Assembly (NCBI RefSeq): GCF_963665675.1 | Contig: NZ_OY762426.1 | Coordinates: 3,038,001 to 3,102,000 of the forward strand | DNA length: 64,000 nt | Reading direction: 5' to 3' | Source of the DNA: an uncultured Methanolobus sp. | GTDB taxonomy: Archaea; Halobacteriota; Methanosarcinia; Methanosarcinales; Methanosarcinaceae | Shown: piece after piece, positions 43,015 to 51,304 of the stretch | Layout: every line of letters begins with the position of its first letter | How positions within the stretch are numbered: position 1 is the stretch's first letter | Made by a program: the position numbers and the translations under genes | Notes under the pieces: generated by a model | The model's database searches: none | Told to the model about the DNA's origin: nothing | What the model saw: only the letters and a program-made list of their open reading frames with translations

Positions 43015-44287
43015 CGGTGATTCCTTTCTTAAAGGCAAAATACCTCAGGAATTTTGGGAAATTCTTCCTGTTATGCTCCGGCATTTTCCGGAAAAGTCCA
43101 GCAGCCATTTCCTCCCATTCCTTTGCCCTTTCAAAGCTCTTGCTGGCAAGCTCCTCAGCAGATTCCGGGTTTGCCAGATGAGTTGATTTTGCACCACCGG
43201 CTTTTACAACGTCTATAATTGCCTGTGGATTATCTATTAAAGGACATGGACGCAGGGGGTTATCTGAAAATGGTTGTGCCTCCCTGAATGTTGTGAAGAA
43301 TTTAGACCGGAGTGCATCAGCAAGTGAAACATCATAGATATTCGAATCTGAATAATGGCAGAAGGCACACGGCTCAACATCACCTTTTGCATTGATATGT
43401 GCAAAACCAACTCCGGCTCCTATACAGCCAAAACAAAGATGACCATTGTTCCAGAAATCAACGATCACGTAATCCTGCTTTTTACAATAATCCATTATCT
43501 TCTCATGCATATAAGCACGTTCTTCAGCCGTACACATAAGTGCAGTATCCGCAGTGCTGCCAACAGGAATATACTGGAAAAGCCAGCCGAACCATGCCCC
43601 CTTTGCACGCATCAGGTCAAGGAACTCATCACTGGCTATGGTCTTGTAGTTCTTAGAATGATAACATGCTGAAAAAGCAAAACCGATATCTCTTGCTCTT
43701 AGAATATCCATGGCTTTTATGGCTTTAGCGTAAACACCTTCTCCTCTTCTGAAATCAGTCTGCTCCTGGGTCCCTTCTATACTTATGAAAACATTCAGGT
43801 TTCCAAGTTCAGCCATCATATCCGCAAACTCTTCATCGATGAGAGTGGCATTGGTAAAAACACCAAAAGTCATTTTATTATGCTTTCTGCATAGCTTGAC
43901 GATATCATCTTTCCTGAGAAGAGGTTCACCTCCTGTCATCAGGCAATCCATAATTCCAAGCTCTTCAGCCTGGTCCAGAATAACATCAAATTTTTCATAG
44001 GAAATATTGTGACCGCTTTCATAATCCTTTGACCAGCAACCTTTGCATTTCAGGTTGCAGTCACTGGTAGGGTCAATAAGAAGAACTCTTGGGATCGAAC
44101 ACTTGTGTTTGAATCCATTGTATAATTCTTTTAGTGTTATGAAGTCTCCCATTGTCAGGTGACTTGCAACACTTTTTGCTGTAAAGAATTGTTTACTTCT
44201 GTACACGTAAGCTTTGTGATGTGGAAAGGGAGGAATTTCTTCTCTCTTCCCATTGATCATCATGTGTTTCAACAGAAAACCCCGCAA
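42992..44287 (-). CDS. Radical SAM protein with C-terminal cysteine region
   Basis: About 431 residues. Core radical SAM motif C-x3-C-x2-C at Cys77, Cys81 and Cys84 (SDCNLKCKGCW), then MTGGEPLL (GGE), SIEGTQEQTDFRRGEG and the rest of the TIM barrel. The second half has GCIGAGVGFAHINAKGDVEPCAFCHYSD and a late CPLIDN, a SPASM-like arrangement for one extra cluster. Such proteins modify peptides, lipids or cofactors; the target is not evident. It lies between a membrane-anchored protein (stop 44290) and a hydrolase, all closely spaced. Starts are non-ATG: TTG 44287 or TTG 44272, with ATG 44263 as the first standard codon. Confidence 0.88.
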   Translation of the reverse strand: MRGFLLKHMMINGKREEIPPFPHHKAYVYRSKQFFTAKSVASHLTMGDFITLKELYNGFKHKCSIPRVLLIDPTSDCNLKCKGCWSKDYESGHNISYEKFDVILDQAEELGIMDCLMTGGEPLLRKDDIVKLCRKHNKMTFGVFTNATLIDEEFADMMAELGNLNVFISIEGTQEQTDFRRGEGVYAKAIKAMDILRARDIGFAFSACYHSKNYKTIASDEFLDLMRAKGAWFGWLFQYIPVGSTADTALMCTAEERAYMHEKIMDYCKKQDYVIVDFWNNGHLCFGCIGAGVGFAHINAKGDVEPCAFCHYSDSNIYDVSLADALRSKFFTTFREAQPFSDNPLRPCPLIDNPQAIIDVVKAGGAKSTHLANPESAEELASKSFERAKEWEEMAAGLFRKMPEHNRKNFPKFLRYFAFKKGITDGRRRKA

Positions 44288-44289
44288 GC

Positions 44290-45039
44290 TTACTTTTTAG
44301 TCACGGATACTTTCTGTGGGATAACACCATCAAACACAAACTCGCCTTCAGAGTTGGATGTCAGGCTCTTTATTTCAAGTCCCGGGACAACTGTATAGAT
44401 ACGTGGGAAATATTCTTCCATTGTATCTACGCTGTCTTCTTCCAGATATTTCTCTGAAAGAGGTACAGATCCAAGATAGAAACTCTCAGGATCGCCACTC
44501 AGTTGATTATCTGTAACACTGACTTTTCCCTTACTGTAAATGTTCAGAGTATCAGGCAGTGGAATTGGTACATCACCGGCAACGTCTGAGTAAAGATCGC
44601 TTTTCAGCCTGCCAATATCAGCGGTGCTTGACCCTTCCATGGTTCCGTCTGGCAGGACTTTTACCTGCAGGTCATCGAACCACCAGAATCCAGGTGCAAT
44701 TTCATTTAAAAGAGCCGTGGATTCTTCTGCAGTTAGGGTGAATTGTTTTTCCTGATAATCAGAGAATTCAAAATTGTAATCATTAATGGATTTCTTTTCT
44801 GCATTCTGCTTGTACTCTTCAAGCTCTTCACCGGTCATACCTTCAAATTCTATCTGCATTCCGGTTTTTTCAAGAGCACTGACATAATCCTCATGGGTAT
44901 ATCTTACCCCAAGGTCTTTGGGTCCGAACAATGAAAAACTACCATAAACCCAGAAGATACTACCCAGTACCACAAGTCCAACAGCCAACATAACTATTTT
45001 TGTATTTCCTTTTTTATCGCTAATTGTATCACCAGCCAC
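44290..45039 (-). CDS. Membrane-anchored extracytoplasmic protein, unknown function
   Basis: 249 residues. A single N-terminal transmembrane segment (about 15-37, IVMLAVGLVVLGSIFWVYGSF) is followed by a soluble domain of about 210 residues. The soluble part is beta-rich and acidic, with motifs TAEESTALLNEIAPGFWWFDDLQVKVLPDGTMEGSS, and seems to bind or scaffold rather than catalyse. First gene of the three-gene operon with the radical SAM protein and hydrolase (2 bases from the next start). I do not recognise the family. Confidence 0.7.
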   Translation of the reverse strand: MAGDTISDKKGNTKIVMLAVGLVVLGSIFWVYGSFSLFGPKDLGVRYTHEDYVSALEKTGMQIEFEGMTGEELEEYKQNAEKKSINDYNFEFSDYQEKQFTLTAEESTALLNEIAPGFWWFDDLQVKVLPDGTMEGSSTADIGRLKSDLYSDVAGDVPIPLPDTLNIYSKGKVSVTDNQLSGDPESFYLGSVPLSEKYLEEDSVDTMEEYFPRIYTVVPGLEIKSLTSNSEGEFVFDGVIPQKVSVTKK

Positions 45040-45307
45040 ATATACAATTATATATTAACAAATATTATAATGCTTGCACTCTATATATAAACCAGTACGC
45101 TTTTTCTGATTATCAAATATAGATACCTGCAGATCATCAGCCCTGTTCTTTCAAGCAAAGAGAAGATATTGAATAAAACAGTGACATTTATGTCATTGAA
45201 CAGAAGATGGATATATTCTTTACTATCTGATTTGATTGCAATGAAAAGCTATCATCACAAGTCCTAAATAGAACTTTCTTTAAATATACAGGTGGAGGTT
45301 GAAGGTT

Positions 45308-45913
45308 TTGTTGTTATCTACACTGGTCCTTATTCTATGTATTGTGGGATTTGCATTAATTCACAGTCTTCTTGCAAGCCTGCCAGTCAAGCGATTCGTA
45401 AGGCGATCGCTAGGATCAAAAGCGGACAGTCTGTACATGCCTGTCTATAATCTTATTGCAGTAATCACTTTAATTCCACTGGGATACGCGCTTTATAAAT
45501 ACCCCGGCGAATTTCTTTACGTGATACCTTCTCCCTGGCGCTGGTTTATGATAGCAGGTCAGGTAATTGGTTTAATAGTTGGCCCAGGAGCTTTGAGAGA
45601 TGCACCACATAGATTTAAACTGAGAGCACAATTATCAGCACCCAATACTCCCGAAGCAGGTCATCTGAATATACATGGAATATATCGCTGGATAAGGGAC
45701 CCTTTCCTTCTTTCAGGTCTTGTCATCATGTGGCTGACACCTTTTATGACTACTAACTTACTAATCATTTACATCCTGACCACTGTTTACCTGATCATGG
45801 GTTCATTACACTGGGAAAGCAGACTAGTAGCTCAATTTGGTGATGAATACCGTGATTATCAGAAACATGTTCACAGGATTATTCCCAGATTTAAACCATA
45901 TTATGAAAAATAA
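45308..45913 (+). CDS. NnrU/isoprenylcysteine-methyltransferase-like membrane protein
   Basis: About 201 residues with five or six membrane segments. The C-terminal half has the ICMT/PEMT-like pattern: HLNIHGIYRWIRDPFLLSGL, then LHWESRLVAQFGDEYRDYQKHVHRIIP, which includes the E-x5-GxxYxxY methyltransferase signature. It probably methylates a lipid or small molecule at the membrane, or is an NnrU-type protein of unknown role. A strong GGTGGAGG (45291-45298) abuts an in-frame TTG at 45299 with no spacing; the TTG at 45308, nine bases after GGAGG, is the better start. Confidence 0.8.
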   Translation: MLLSTLVLILCIVGFALIHSLLASLPVKRFVRRSLGSKADSLYMPVYNLIAVITLIPLGYALYKYPGEFLYVIPSPWRWFMIAGQVIGLIVGPGALRDAPHRFKLRAQLSAPNTPEAGHLNIHGIYRWIRDPFLLSGLVIMWLTPFMTTNLLIIYILTTVYLIMGSLHWESRLVAQFGDEYRDYQKHVHRIIPRFKPYYEK

Positions 45914-46045
45914 TATTTTTCACTTTTTTTTCGTTTTAAGATAACGAAGTGTAAAAATATGTTATCTGATTTATCATAATATTGGTACTGAAAGCTATCT
46001 TCCATAAAATATATACAATTACATTACCTTTAACAAGTGATTTAC

Positions 46046-46330
46046 ATGATACACGAAGATCGAAGCAAAATGTCTGAAAAGACCCTGAACATGAAAAGAG
46101 CTATTGACTCTTTAAGAGAGGAACTTGAAGCTGTTGACTGGTATAACCAAAGAGCAGACGCATGCACTGATGAGAACCTCAAGAAGATACTCATCCACAA
46201 TGCAGATGAGGAAAAAGAACACGCAGCGATGCTTCTTGAGTGGATCAGGCAGCATGACGATGCCTTTGCACACGAGCTTAAGGATTACCTTTTCTCTGAA
46301 GAAGAAGACATAGCAAGCCTTGAAGAATAA
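46046..46330 (+). CDS. Encapsulated-ferritin-type (EncFtn) ferroxidase, stand-alone
   Basis: 94-residue two-helix ferritin-like protein. ELEAVDWYNQR and ILIHNADEEKEHAAMLLEWIRQHD match the encapsulated ferritin family closely. The iron ligands are expected at Glu26, Glu56 and His59, with the conserved Trp32-Tyr33 pair. Such proteins form annular decamers that oxidise Fe(II) and normally work inside an encapsulin shell. The C-terminus (SEEEDIASLEE) lacks an encapsulin-targeting peptide, and no encapsulin gene lies nearby. A TATA-like AAATATATAC (46006-46015) places transcription start near 46037, so the mRNA may be nearly leaderless. GTG 46037 and ATG 46070 are alternative starts. Confidence 0.88.
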   Translation: MIHEDRSKMSEKTLNMKRAIDSLREELEAVDWYNQRADACTDENLKKILIHNADEEKEHAAMLLEWIRQHDDAFAHELKDYLFSEEEDIASLEE

Positions 46331-46350
46331 GGCTTTATCCCTTTTTTTAT
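46331..46350 (+). terminator. T-run terminator after the ferritin-like gene
   Basis: TTTTTTTATTTT directly follows the EncFtn stop codon, in the 26 bases before the convergent membrane-protein gene ends. A T-tract alone is enough for archaeal termination; no strong hairpin is visible. Confidence 0.5.
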
Positions 46351-46356
46351 TTTACC

Positions 46357-46974
46357 TTAAACAAGATTGTATCCTAATTTTGAAAGCTCTACAAGAGCAA
46401 CTATCAAGGTGAAATTGCCTATCAGTAGTGGAACTATCATTTTCTTAAAAGGGAACTCTACGATTGCAAGAGCAATTGCAAGTATATCGCTTGGAAGCGG
46501 TGCAAGTGAATAAAGGAATATTAAAAACATAACTATTGTATCGCCGGTTCTTTCCATGTAAGATACAAATCCATTGATCTTGCTTTCATATCGCTCTTTG
46601 ATACATTTTTTGCTCTGTGACCCCAGGTAGTAGAATAACAAATCACCGATTGTGAGACCAATACTTGCAAGCAGAGCCACTGTTATAGTATTCACTCCGC
46701 CCAGGGATATTGTTATCAGGGCTGTGTAGAAAGTAGTTGAAGTAAAAGTGGAAACTCCGCCAACAAGTGCTATCAGGAAAATAAAAGCATAAACATTTTC
46801 AATTCCGATAAAGTTCACAATATCTTCAGGTGAATAATAATACAGAAGAACTGACCATGAAACTATGAATAGTACAATGAATATGACTGGTCGCATAGTC
46901 CCATTTTCATTGCTTAATGGACAAGTTTCAGTTTCATCGCCAAGTGAAGCATTATTCTCTGATTTTTCCTGCAT
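46357..46974 (-). CDS. VTT/DedA-like membrane protein
   Basis: 205 residues with about five hydrophobic segments, after a charged N-terminal tail of about 28 residues. Pattern of the VTT (SNARE-associated/DedA-like) group: a GGVSTFTSTTFYTALITISLGG re-entrant-like stretch, GLTIGDLLFYYLGSQSKK with the G-D-x2-x-Y-x2-G signature, and LAPLPSDILAIALAIVEFPFKKM with a conserved Pro-x-Pro and Asp. DedA-type proteins move lipids or maintain membrane energetics. This member is short and divergent, so the function is open. Confidence 0.75.
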   Translation of the reverse strand: MQEKSENNASLGDETETCPLSNENGTMRPVIFIVLFIVSWSVLLYYYSPEDIVNFIGIENVYAFIFLIALVGGVSTFTSTTFYTALITISLGGVNTITVALLASIGLTIGDLLFYYLGSQSKKCIKERYESKINGFVSYMERTGDTIVMFLIFLYSLAPLPSDILAIALAIVEFPFKKMIVPLLIGNFTLIVALVELSKLGYNLV

Positions 46975-47116
46975 ATTCCCTCTTACTTATGAAGTCACAC
47001 CCCATTGAAATCTTTAAACGTTTAATTAGTAAATAAAAATGATATTACTTATGAAAAACGGTGTATCCAAAGAAAAGAAAAACAGGAAAATGGAAGCTTA
47101 AAGCCACCATTTCAAA

Positions 47117-49513
47117 TTAGATTTCACTTATTCCGTGATGACACAAATGCTGTCCTGAGTAGCACACTACAGGTCTGTGCAGGTCAATATCCAGAACTTC
47201 CTTCAGGACATCTTCAATTGTTTCTACCGGCACAAATTCCAGTTCGTTCCTGACATCCTCCGGCACATCTTCAAGATCCCTCTCATTCTCATGTGGAAGA
47301 ATGATCTTCTTTATACCTGCCCTGTGTGCTGCAAGCACCTTCTCTTTGATTCCGCCAACCGGCAGGACAGCACCACTGAGGGTAACTTCACCTGTCATAG
47401 CAAGTTTTGAATCAACTGCCTTTCCGGTTATCAGAGATGTCAGTGCAGTAAACAATGTCACACCTGCGGACGGTCCGTCCTTTGGCGTAGCTCCGGATGG
47501 CACGTGGATATGGATGTCGCTCTCTGTGAAATCAAAGCTGTTTGCATTGTTAGCAAGCCTTGACTTTACAAGACTCAGCGATATCTGTGCAGATTCCTTC
47601 ATCACATCGCCAAGCTGGCCCGTAAGTGTGAGTCTACCCTTGCCTGGCATGAAAGTACCCTCAATGAACAGGATATCTCCTCCTACAGGTGTCCATGCAA
47701 GTCCGGTGACAACACCCGGCACATTCTCTTTACGGGCTTCGTCCTGACGTATCATTTCCTTGCCAAGTGTCTCCTTCAGCATATCGTCTTTGACAACATA
47801 CGGAAGTTCCGCATTTCCCGATACTATTTTTTCCGACACAAATCTGGCAGTTCTTGCAAGCTGCTTTTTCAGGCCTCGTACACCAGCTTCTCTTGTGTAG
47901 CGGTTAATGATACCGTTCAATGCTCCATCTTCTACACGTAGCATGTTTTCATTAAGTCCGTGATTTTCCAGCACTTCCGGCAGCAAGTGATCCTTTGCAA
48001 TTGCAAGTTTCTCATTTCTTGTGTAGCCTGAAATTTCTATAATCTCCATCCTGTCAAGCAGCGGACCCGGGATAGTTGAGAGGGTGTTGGCAGTTGCTAT
48101 GAACAATACCTCAGACAGATCATATGGGACTTCCAGGTAGTGATCAGAGAATGCACTGTTCTGTTCCGGGTCAAGGACTTCAAGCAATGCACTTGCAGGG
48201 TCTCCTGCATATGAAGATGAAAGCTTGTCAATCTCATCCAGAATGAACACAGGGTTTTTGGTTCCTGCTTTATTAATACCCTGAATTATCCTTCCCGGCA
48301 TGGCACCGATATATGTCCTGCGATGTCCGCGGATCTCAGCTTCATCCTTTACACCTCCCAGACTAATACGCACGTATTCCCTGCCAAGTGCATCTGCAAT
48401 ACTTTTTCCGAGACTGGTCTTGCCCGTGCCCGGAGGACCGGTGAACAGGATGATTGAACCTTGTTTCTCATGCTTCAGTTTCATTACCGCAAGGTGCTGG
48501 ATAATTCTCTCCTTTACCTTTTCAAGTCCGTTGTGATTACTTTCAAGCACTTTACGTGCTTCGTTGATGTCAATGTCCTTTTTCTCTCCGATTGCCCACG
48601 GGAGATCAAGCAGGAGGTCAAGGTAATTTCTGATTATGTTAGCTTCAGGACTTTGAGGGCCTGCAGTCTCCAGCTTTTTAAGTTCTGAAATTGCTTTCTT
48701 ATGGATTTCTTCAGGCATATTTGAATTGTCTATTCTTTCCTGATAGCCGCCTTCACCTGAGATTGGATCATCCTCTTCATTAAGTTCTTCCTTGATCACC
48801 TTAATTTGCTCACGCAACATAGCTTCACGATGAGACTTGTTAATCCTCTCGCCGACTTTCTTTGCAAGTTCCATCTGAAGCTGGATATTCTCCTTCTGCT
48901 TTACCAGAATGGAAAAGAATTTCAGATAACGATTACGAGCGGAAAGTGTTTCCAGCAGTGCCTGCTTTTCTTCCACATCTACAGGCAGATAAGGCATAAC
49001 ATATCCCATTATCCGGTCAATTGATTCCATCTCATCGATGGGCTTCATGAATTGTTCAGAGCGCTGGAAATGCTCTCCTATATTGCTAATAGTGCGCTTT
49101 ATATCGCGAAGGATAAATGATTTTAGTTCTTCATCAAGGTCATTTTCATCAGGAAGTTCTCTGTGGGTTGCATAGAACATATCGTCTTTCCGGTACAAAG
49201 AAACAACTTTAACTCTTCCGGCGGATTTAGCAGATATCACGTAACCTTCCTGGGCAGCGGTTACGGATTCTATTTCAAGAAGATTTCCTACCCTGTAGAG
49301 ATCATCTTCCAGCATTTCAGTAAGCTTTGCATCATTTTTCATAGTCAGGCCTACTGCGTATGTTGTTTCCTGTTCATCTTCCATCTTTGAGAGCAATATC
49401 TCTCCGGCATTTTTATCAGCCAGGAATTTGGTGTGGCTTTCAGGATAGACGACTATCTCGGAGAGCCTGATTATTATACTCTCTTTCTCTGTATTATTTT
49501 CTTGTGTGGTCAT
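47117..49513 (-). CDS. lon: LonA-type ATP-dependent protease
   Basis: About 798 residues. N-terminal Lon substrate-binding (LAN) domain (about 10-200), coiled region, AAA+ module with Walker A GPPGTGKTSLGKS and Walker B FILDEIDKL, then the S16 protease domain with Ser682 in PKDGPSAGV and Lys725 in GGIKEKVLAA. There is no transmembrane insert, so this is the soluble bacterial LonA form rather than the membrane LonB usual in archaea; acquisition from bacteria is likely. The C-terminus carries an extra cysteine/histidine tail (CYSGQHLCHHG). The frame opens at 49549, but the ATG at 49513 begins the conserved part. An operator-like site lies just upstream (49557-49579). Confidence 0.95.
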   Translation of the reverse strand: MTTQENNTEKESIIIRLSEIVVYPESHTKFLADKNAGEILLSKMEDEQETTYAVGLTMKNDAKLTEMLEDDLYRVGNLLEIESVTAAQEGYVISAKSAGRVKVVSLYRKDDMFYATHRELPDENDLDEELKSFILRDIKRTISNIGEHFQRSEQFMKPIDEMESIDRIMGYVMPYLPVDVEEKQALLETLSARNRYLKFFSILVKQKENIQLQMELAKKVGERINKSHREAMLREQIKVIKEELNEEDDPISGEGGYQERIDNSNMPEEIHKKAISELKKLETAGPQSPEANIIRNYLDLLLDLPWAIGEKKDIDINEARKVLESNHNGLEKVKERIIQHLAVMKLKHEKQGSIILFTGPPGTGKTSLGKSIADALGREYVRISLGGVKDEAEIRGHRRTYIGAMPGRIIQGINKAGTKNPVFILDEIDKLSSSYAGDPASALLEVLDPEQNSAFSDHYLEVPYDLSEVLFIATANTLSTIPGPLLDRMEIIEISGYTRNEKLAIAKDHLLPEVLENHGLNENMLRVEDGALNGIINRYTREAGVRGLKKQLARTARFVSEKIVSGNAELPYVVKDDMLKETLGKEMIRQDEARKENVPGVVTGLAWTPVGGDILFIEGTFMPGKGRLTLTGQLGDVMKESAQISLSLVKSRLANNANSFDFTESDIHIHVPSGATPKDGPSAGVTLFTALTSLITGKAVDSKLAMTGEVTLSGAVLPVGGIKEKVLAAHRAGIKKIILPHENERDLEDVPEDVRNELEFVPVETIEDVLKEVLDIDLHRPVVCYSGQHLCHHGISEI

Positions 49514-49556
49514 TATAATAGTCTCATTTTTCAGCCTTTTTGGCTGCATTTAATAG

Positions 49557-49579
49557 TTAGTTCGTCTTTACCTAATCAA
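49557..49579. promoter_or_regulatory. MarR-type operator candidate before lon
   Basis: TTAGTTCGTCTTTACCTAAT lies in the lon-marR gap, 44 bases or fewer upstream of the lon start. It matches the site before marR in all but three spacer bases and one 3' base. The half-sites TTAG/CTAA form an imperfect dyad. Confidence 0.55.
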
Positions 49580-49595
49580 TGATCTACAAAAAAAA

Positions 49596-50015
49596 TCATT
49601 TTACTTTTTCCAGAATACTTACAAGCGTTTTTAACTCGTCATCAGATAGTGAGTATGTAACTTTTTCAGCTAGTTGAAACAGAGCCTTCTGTTCACAACG
49701 ACATATTGTCTGCCCCTTTTCAGTCAGGCAAATATGGAACACCCTGCCATCACTCGGGGATCTTTTTTTGTAAACACATTCCATCCGGATGAAATTATTT
49801 ATCATCTCTGAAATCGTGGGCTTGGAATTCCTGGTAACTTCAGCAAGCTTGCTGAATGTTATTTCTCCGTGCATATCAATTATTTTCAGGTATCCTATCT
49901 GTTTCAGGGTGATATCGGGTAATCCGCATCCGCAAAGTATCTCAGATGAACACTCACTTTTTATTTTGAAAAGATTCTCAAAGATCAAAAATAATTGTTC
50001 ATTATTCCCCGTCAT
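49596..50015 (-). CDS. MarR-family transcriptional regulator with N-terminal cysteines
   Basis: About 139 residues. Winged helix in the centre (ITFSKLAEVTRNSKPTISEMINNFIRMECVYKKRSPSDGRVFHICLTEKG) is the MarR recognition-helix/wing pattern, with the wing residues SDGRV. Helices on both sides serve dimerisation. The N-terminal part has a cysteine cluster (CSSEILCGCG) and later CRCEQK, so redox or metal sensing is plausible. It lies upstream of lon on the same strand, and the same operator-like sequence precedes both genes, suggesting autoregulation and control of lon. Start: ATG 50015; an in-frame TTG at 50027 adds four residues. The upstream operator nearly touches the start. Confidence 0.88.
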   Translation of the reverse strand: MTGNNEQLFLIFENLFKIKSECSSEILCGCGLPDITLKQIGYLKIIDMHGEITFSKLAEVTRNSKPTISEMINNFIRMECVYKKRSPSDGRVFHICLTEKGQTICRCEQKALFQLAEKVTYSLSDDELKTLVSILEKVK

Positions 50016-50031
50016 GTCCCGATCCAATAAG

Positions 50032-50054
50032 TTAGTTAGCCTTTACCTAATTAA
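50032..50054. promoter_or_regulatory. MarR-type operator candidate before marR
   Basis: TTAGTTAGCCTTTACCTAAT, the second copy of the site found before lon. It lies 5-40 bases upstream of the marR start, where bound repressor would block transcription. The sequence has imperfect dyad symmetry (TTAG...CTAA). Confidence 0.55.
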
Positions 50055-50180
50055 ATAGTTTTTGCCTGATTCACAGATAAAATACATTTTTATAATAAGT
50101 TAAAATCGAAACATTCTTAACGGGTCATATAGTAGTCAAAAAGCTAATGATTTTTAGCAATATCTTATGGGGTGAAATTG

Positions 50181-51131
50181 ATGAAAATACGAATGTCATT
50201 TATCATGATAACGTTACTACTTGCCAATATGGCTGGAATAGCTGCATGTGAACCTATGGATAAGTTTGAAGTTATGGAGTACGCAGTTCTATATTCGTCA
50301 GATGGTGATCTCCTGCAGGCTCAAGGTCCCTATGAATATGAGAACACATCATATTATATAGTTCAGTTTTTCAATGAGACTGAAAAGTACGGTGAACTGG
50401 TTCTTGATGGTTTTACAGGTGAAGTAATCAGGGACGAGCAGATATGTGAAAGAGTATTTTATGCAGAGTCTGTGATTGATTCAGCAGGTTTTGAGATTAC
50501 GAGTGGATATTATCACTTTTTTACGTTTGAAGATTTAAAGAAAATGTCTAATGATGGATACGAGTTTTACACAGCTTTAGCAGATTATGATCATCTCGCG
50601 TCTTCAGATGTAGATAAAATTAAAACCGGAGCCTATATCTATATGGATCTGGAATTACAATATGAAAACATCATCAAGCAAAATGAAAATGGTTCAAATA
50701 TCCGAATAATTGACATTGATGGTAGTGTGAAGGACGTTGACATTTTCATACAGCAGCGAACAGAATATTATAAAAAAGAACAATTGCTTAATGATATTCT
50801 TATAAGAGCTAACAATGAAATGCCTTTTGTTAATGATATTGTAGGCAAAAATTATGGTTCCAGATACGATTACACAATTAATAATCTTGATTTCTATAAG
50901 GATGATCTGAAAAGGAGTACAGAAAGTCTGGAAAATTGGGGTTCAATCCAATCCGATGTCCAAGATAAAGTTGACAATCATTTCTTATTGATGAATTCTC
51001 TACTTGAAGCAAATTCTAAAAAGGTAAATAATAATGAAGTAGAGAACAATAGTTTTCCAATTCCAGGATTCGGTGCTCTGTATTCCCTGATTGGATTTTT
51101 TGTGTTAATGGCCTTTAACAGGAAAAATTGA
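50181..51131 (+). CDS. Exported surface protein with PGF-type sorting tail
   Basis: About 316 residues. Signal peptide (residues about 1-22, ending ANMAGIAACE with a lipobox-like Cys). A soluble acidic middle region has PepSY-like strands near the N-terminus (YIVQFFNETEKYGELVLDGFTGEVI). A C-terminal PIPGFG motif with a hydrophobic helix and FNRKN basic end resembles archaeosortase PGF-CTERM signals, so the protein is probably processed and lipid-anchored. Function unknown. Start: ATG 50181 after GGGGTGA; the GTG at 50172 overlaps this ribosome binding site. Confidence 0.78.
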   Translation: MKIRMSFIMITLLLANMAGIAACEPMDKFEVMEYAVLYSSDGDLLQAQGPYEYENTSYYIVQFFNETEKYGELVLDGFTGEVIRDEQICERVFYAESVIDSAGFEITSGYYHFFTFEDLKKMSNDGYEFYTALADYDHLASSDVDKIKTGAYIYMDLELQYENIIKQNENGSNIRIIDIDGSVKDVDIFIQQRTEYYKKEQLLNDILIRANNEMPFVNDIVGKNYGSRYDYTINNLDFYKDDLKRSTESLENWGSIQSDVQDKVDNHFLLMNSLLEANSKKVNNNEVENNSFPIPGFGALYSLIGFFVLMAFNRKN

Positions 51132-51141
51132 TACACATATT

Positions 51142-51178
51142 TTTTTCAGAAAATAACTATTCTGAAAAACTCTTTTTT
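51142..51178 (+). terminator. Terminator after the exported protein gene
   Basis: TTTTTCAGAA (51142-51151) and TTCTGAAAAA (51160-51169) form a 10-bp stem, followed by CTCTTTTTTAT. It begins 11 bases after the stop codon. Confidence 0.7.
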
Positions 51179-51304
51179 ATTTTTTGGGTGACGTGATTTT
51201 TTCAGACGAACTTTTTATATGAAAACATTTCATCTAATACACTAAACTGGAAATTATCTGGTTACAATATTCCTACAGTACTAATCAAATTCCGGACTAA
51301 CCAA

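Noticed and set aside
45040..45298. Possible regulatory RNA in the 259-base divergent gap
   Set aside because: It contains AT-rich promoter-like sequence for both directions, with no convincing hairpin or conserved motif.
46125..46313. Second frame inside the ferritin-like gene
   Set aside because: It is fully inside the EncFtn gene in another frame, with a basic, unstructured translation.
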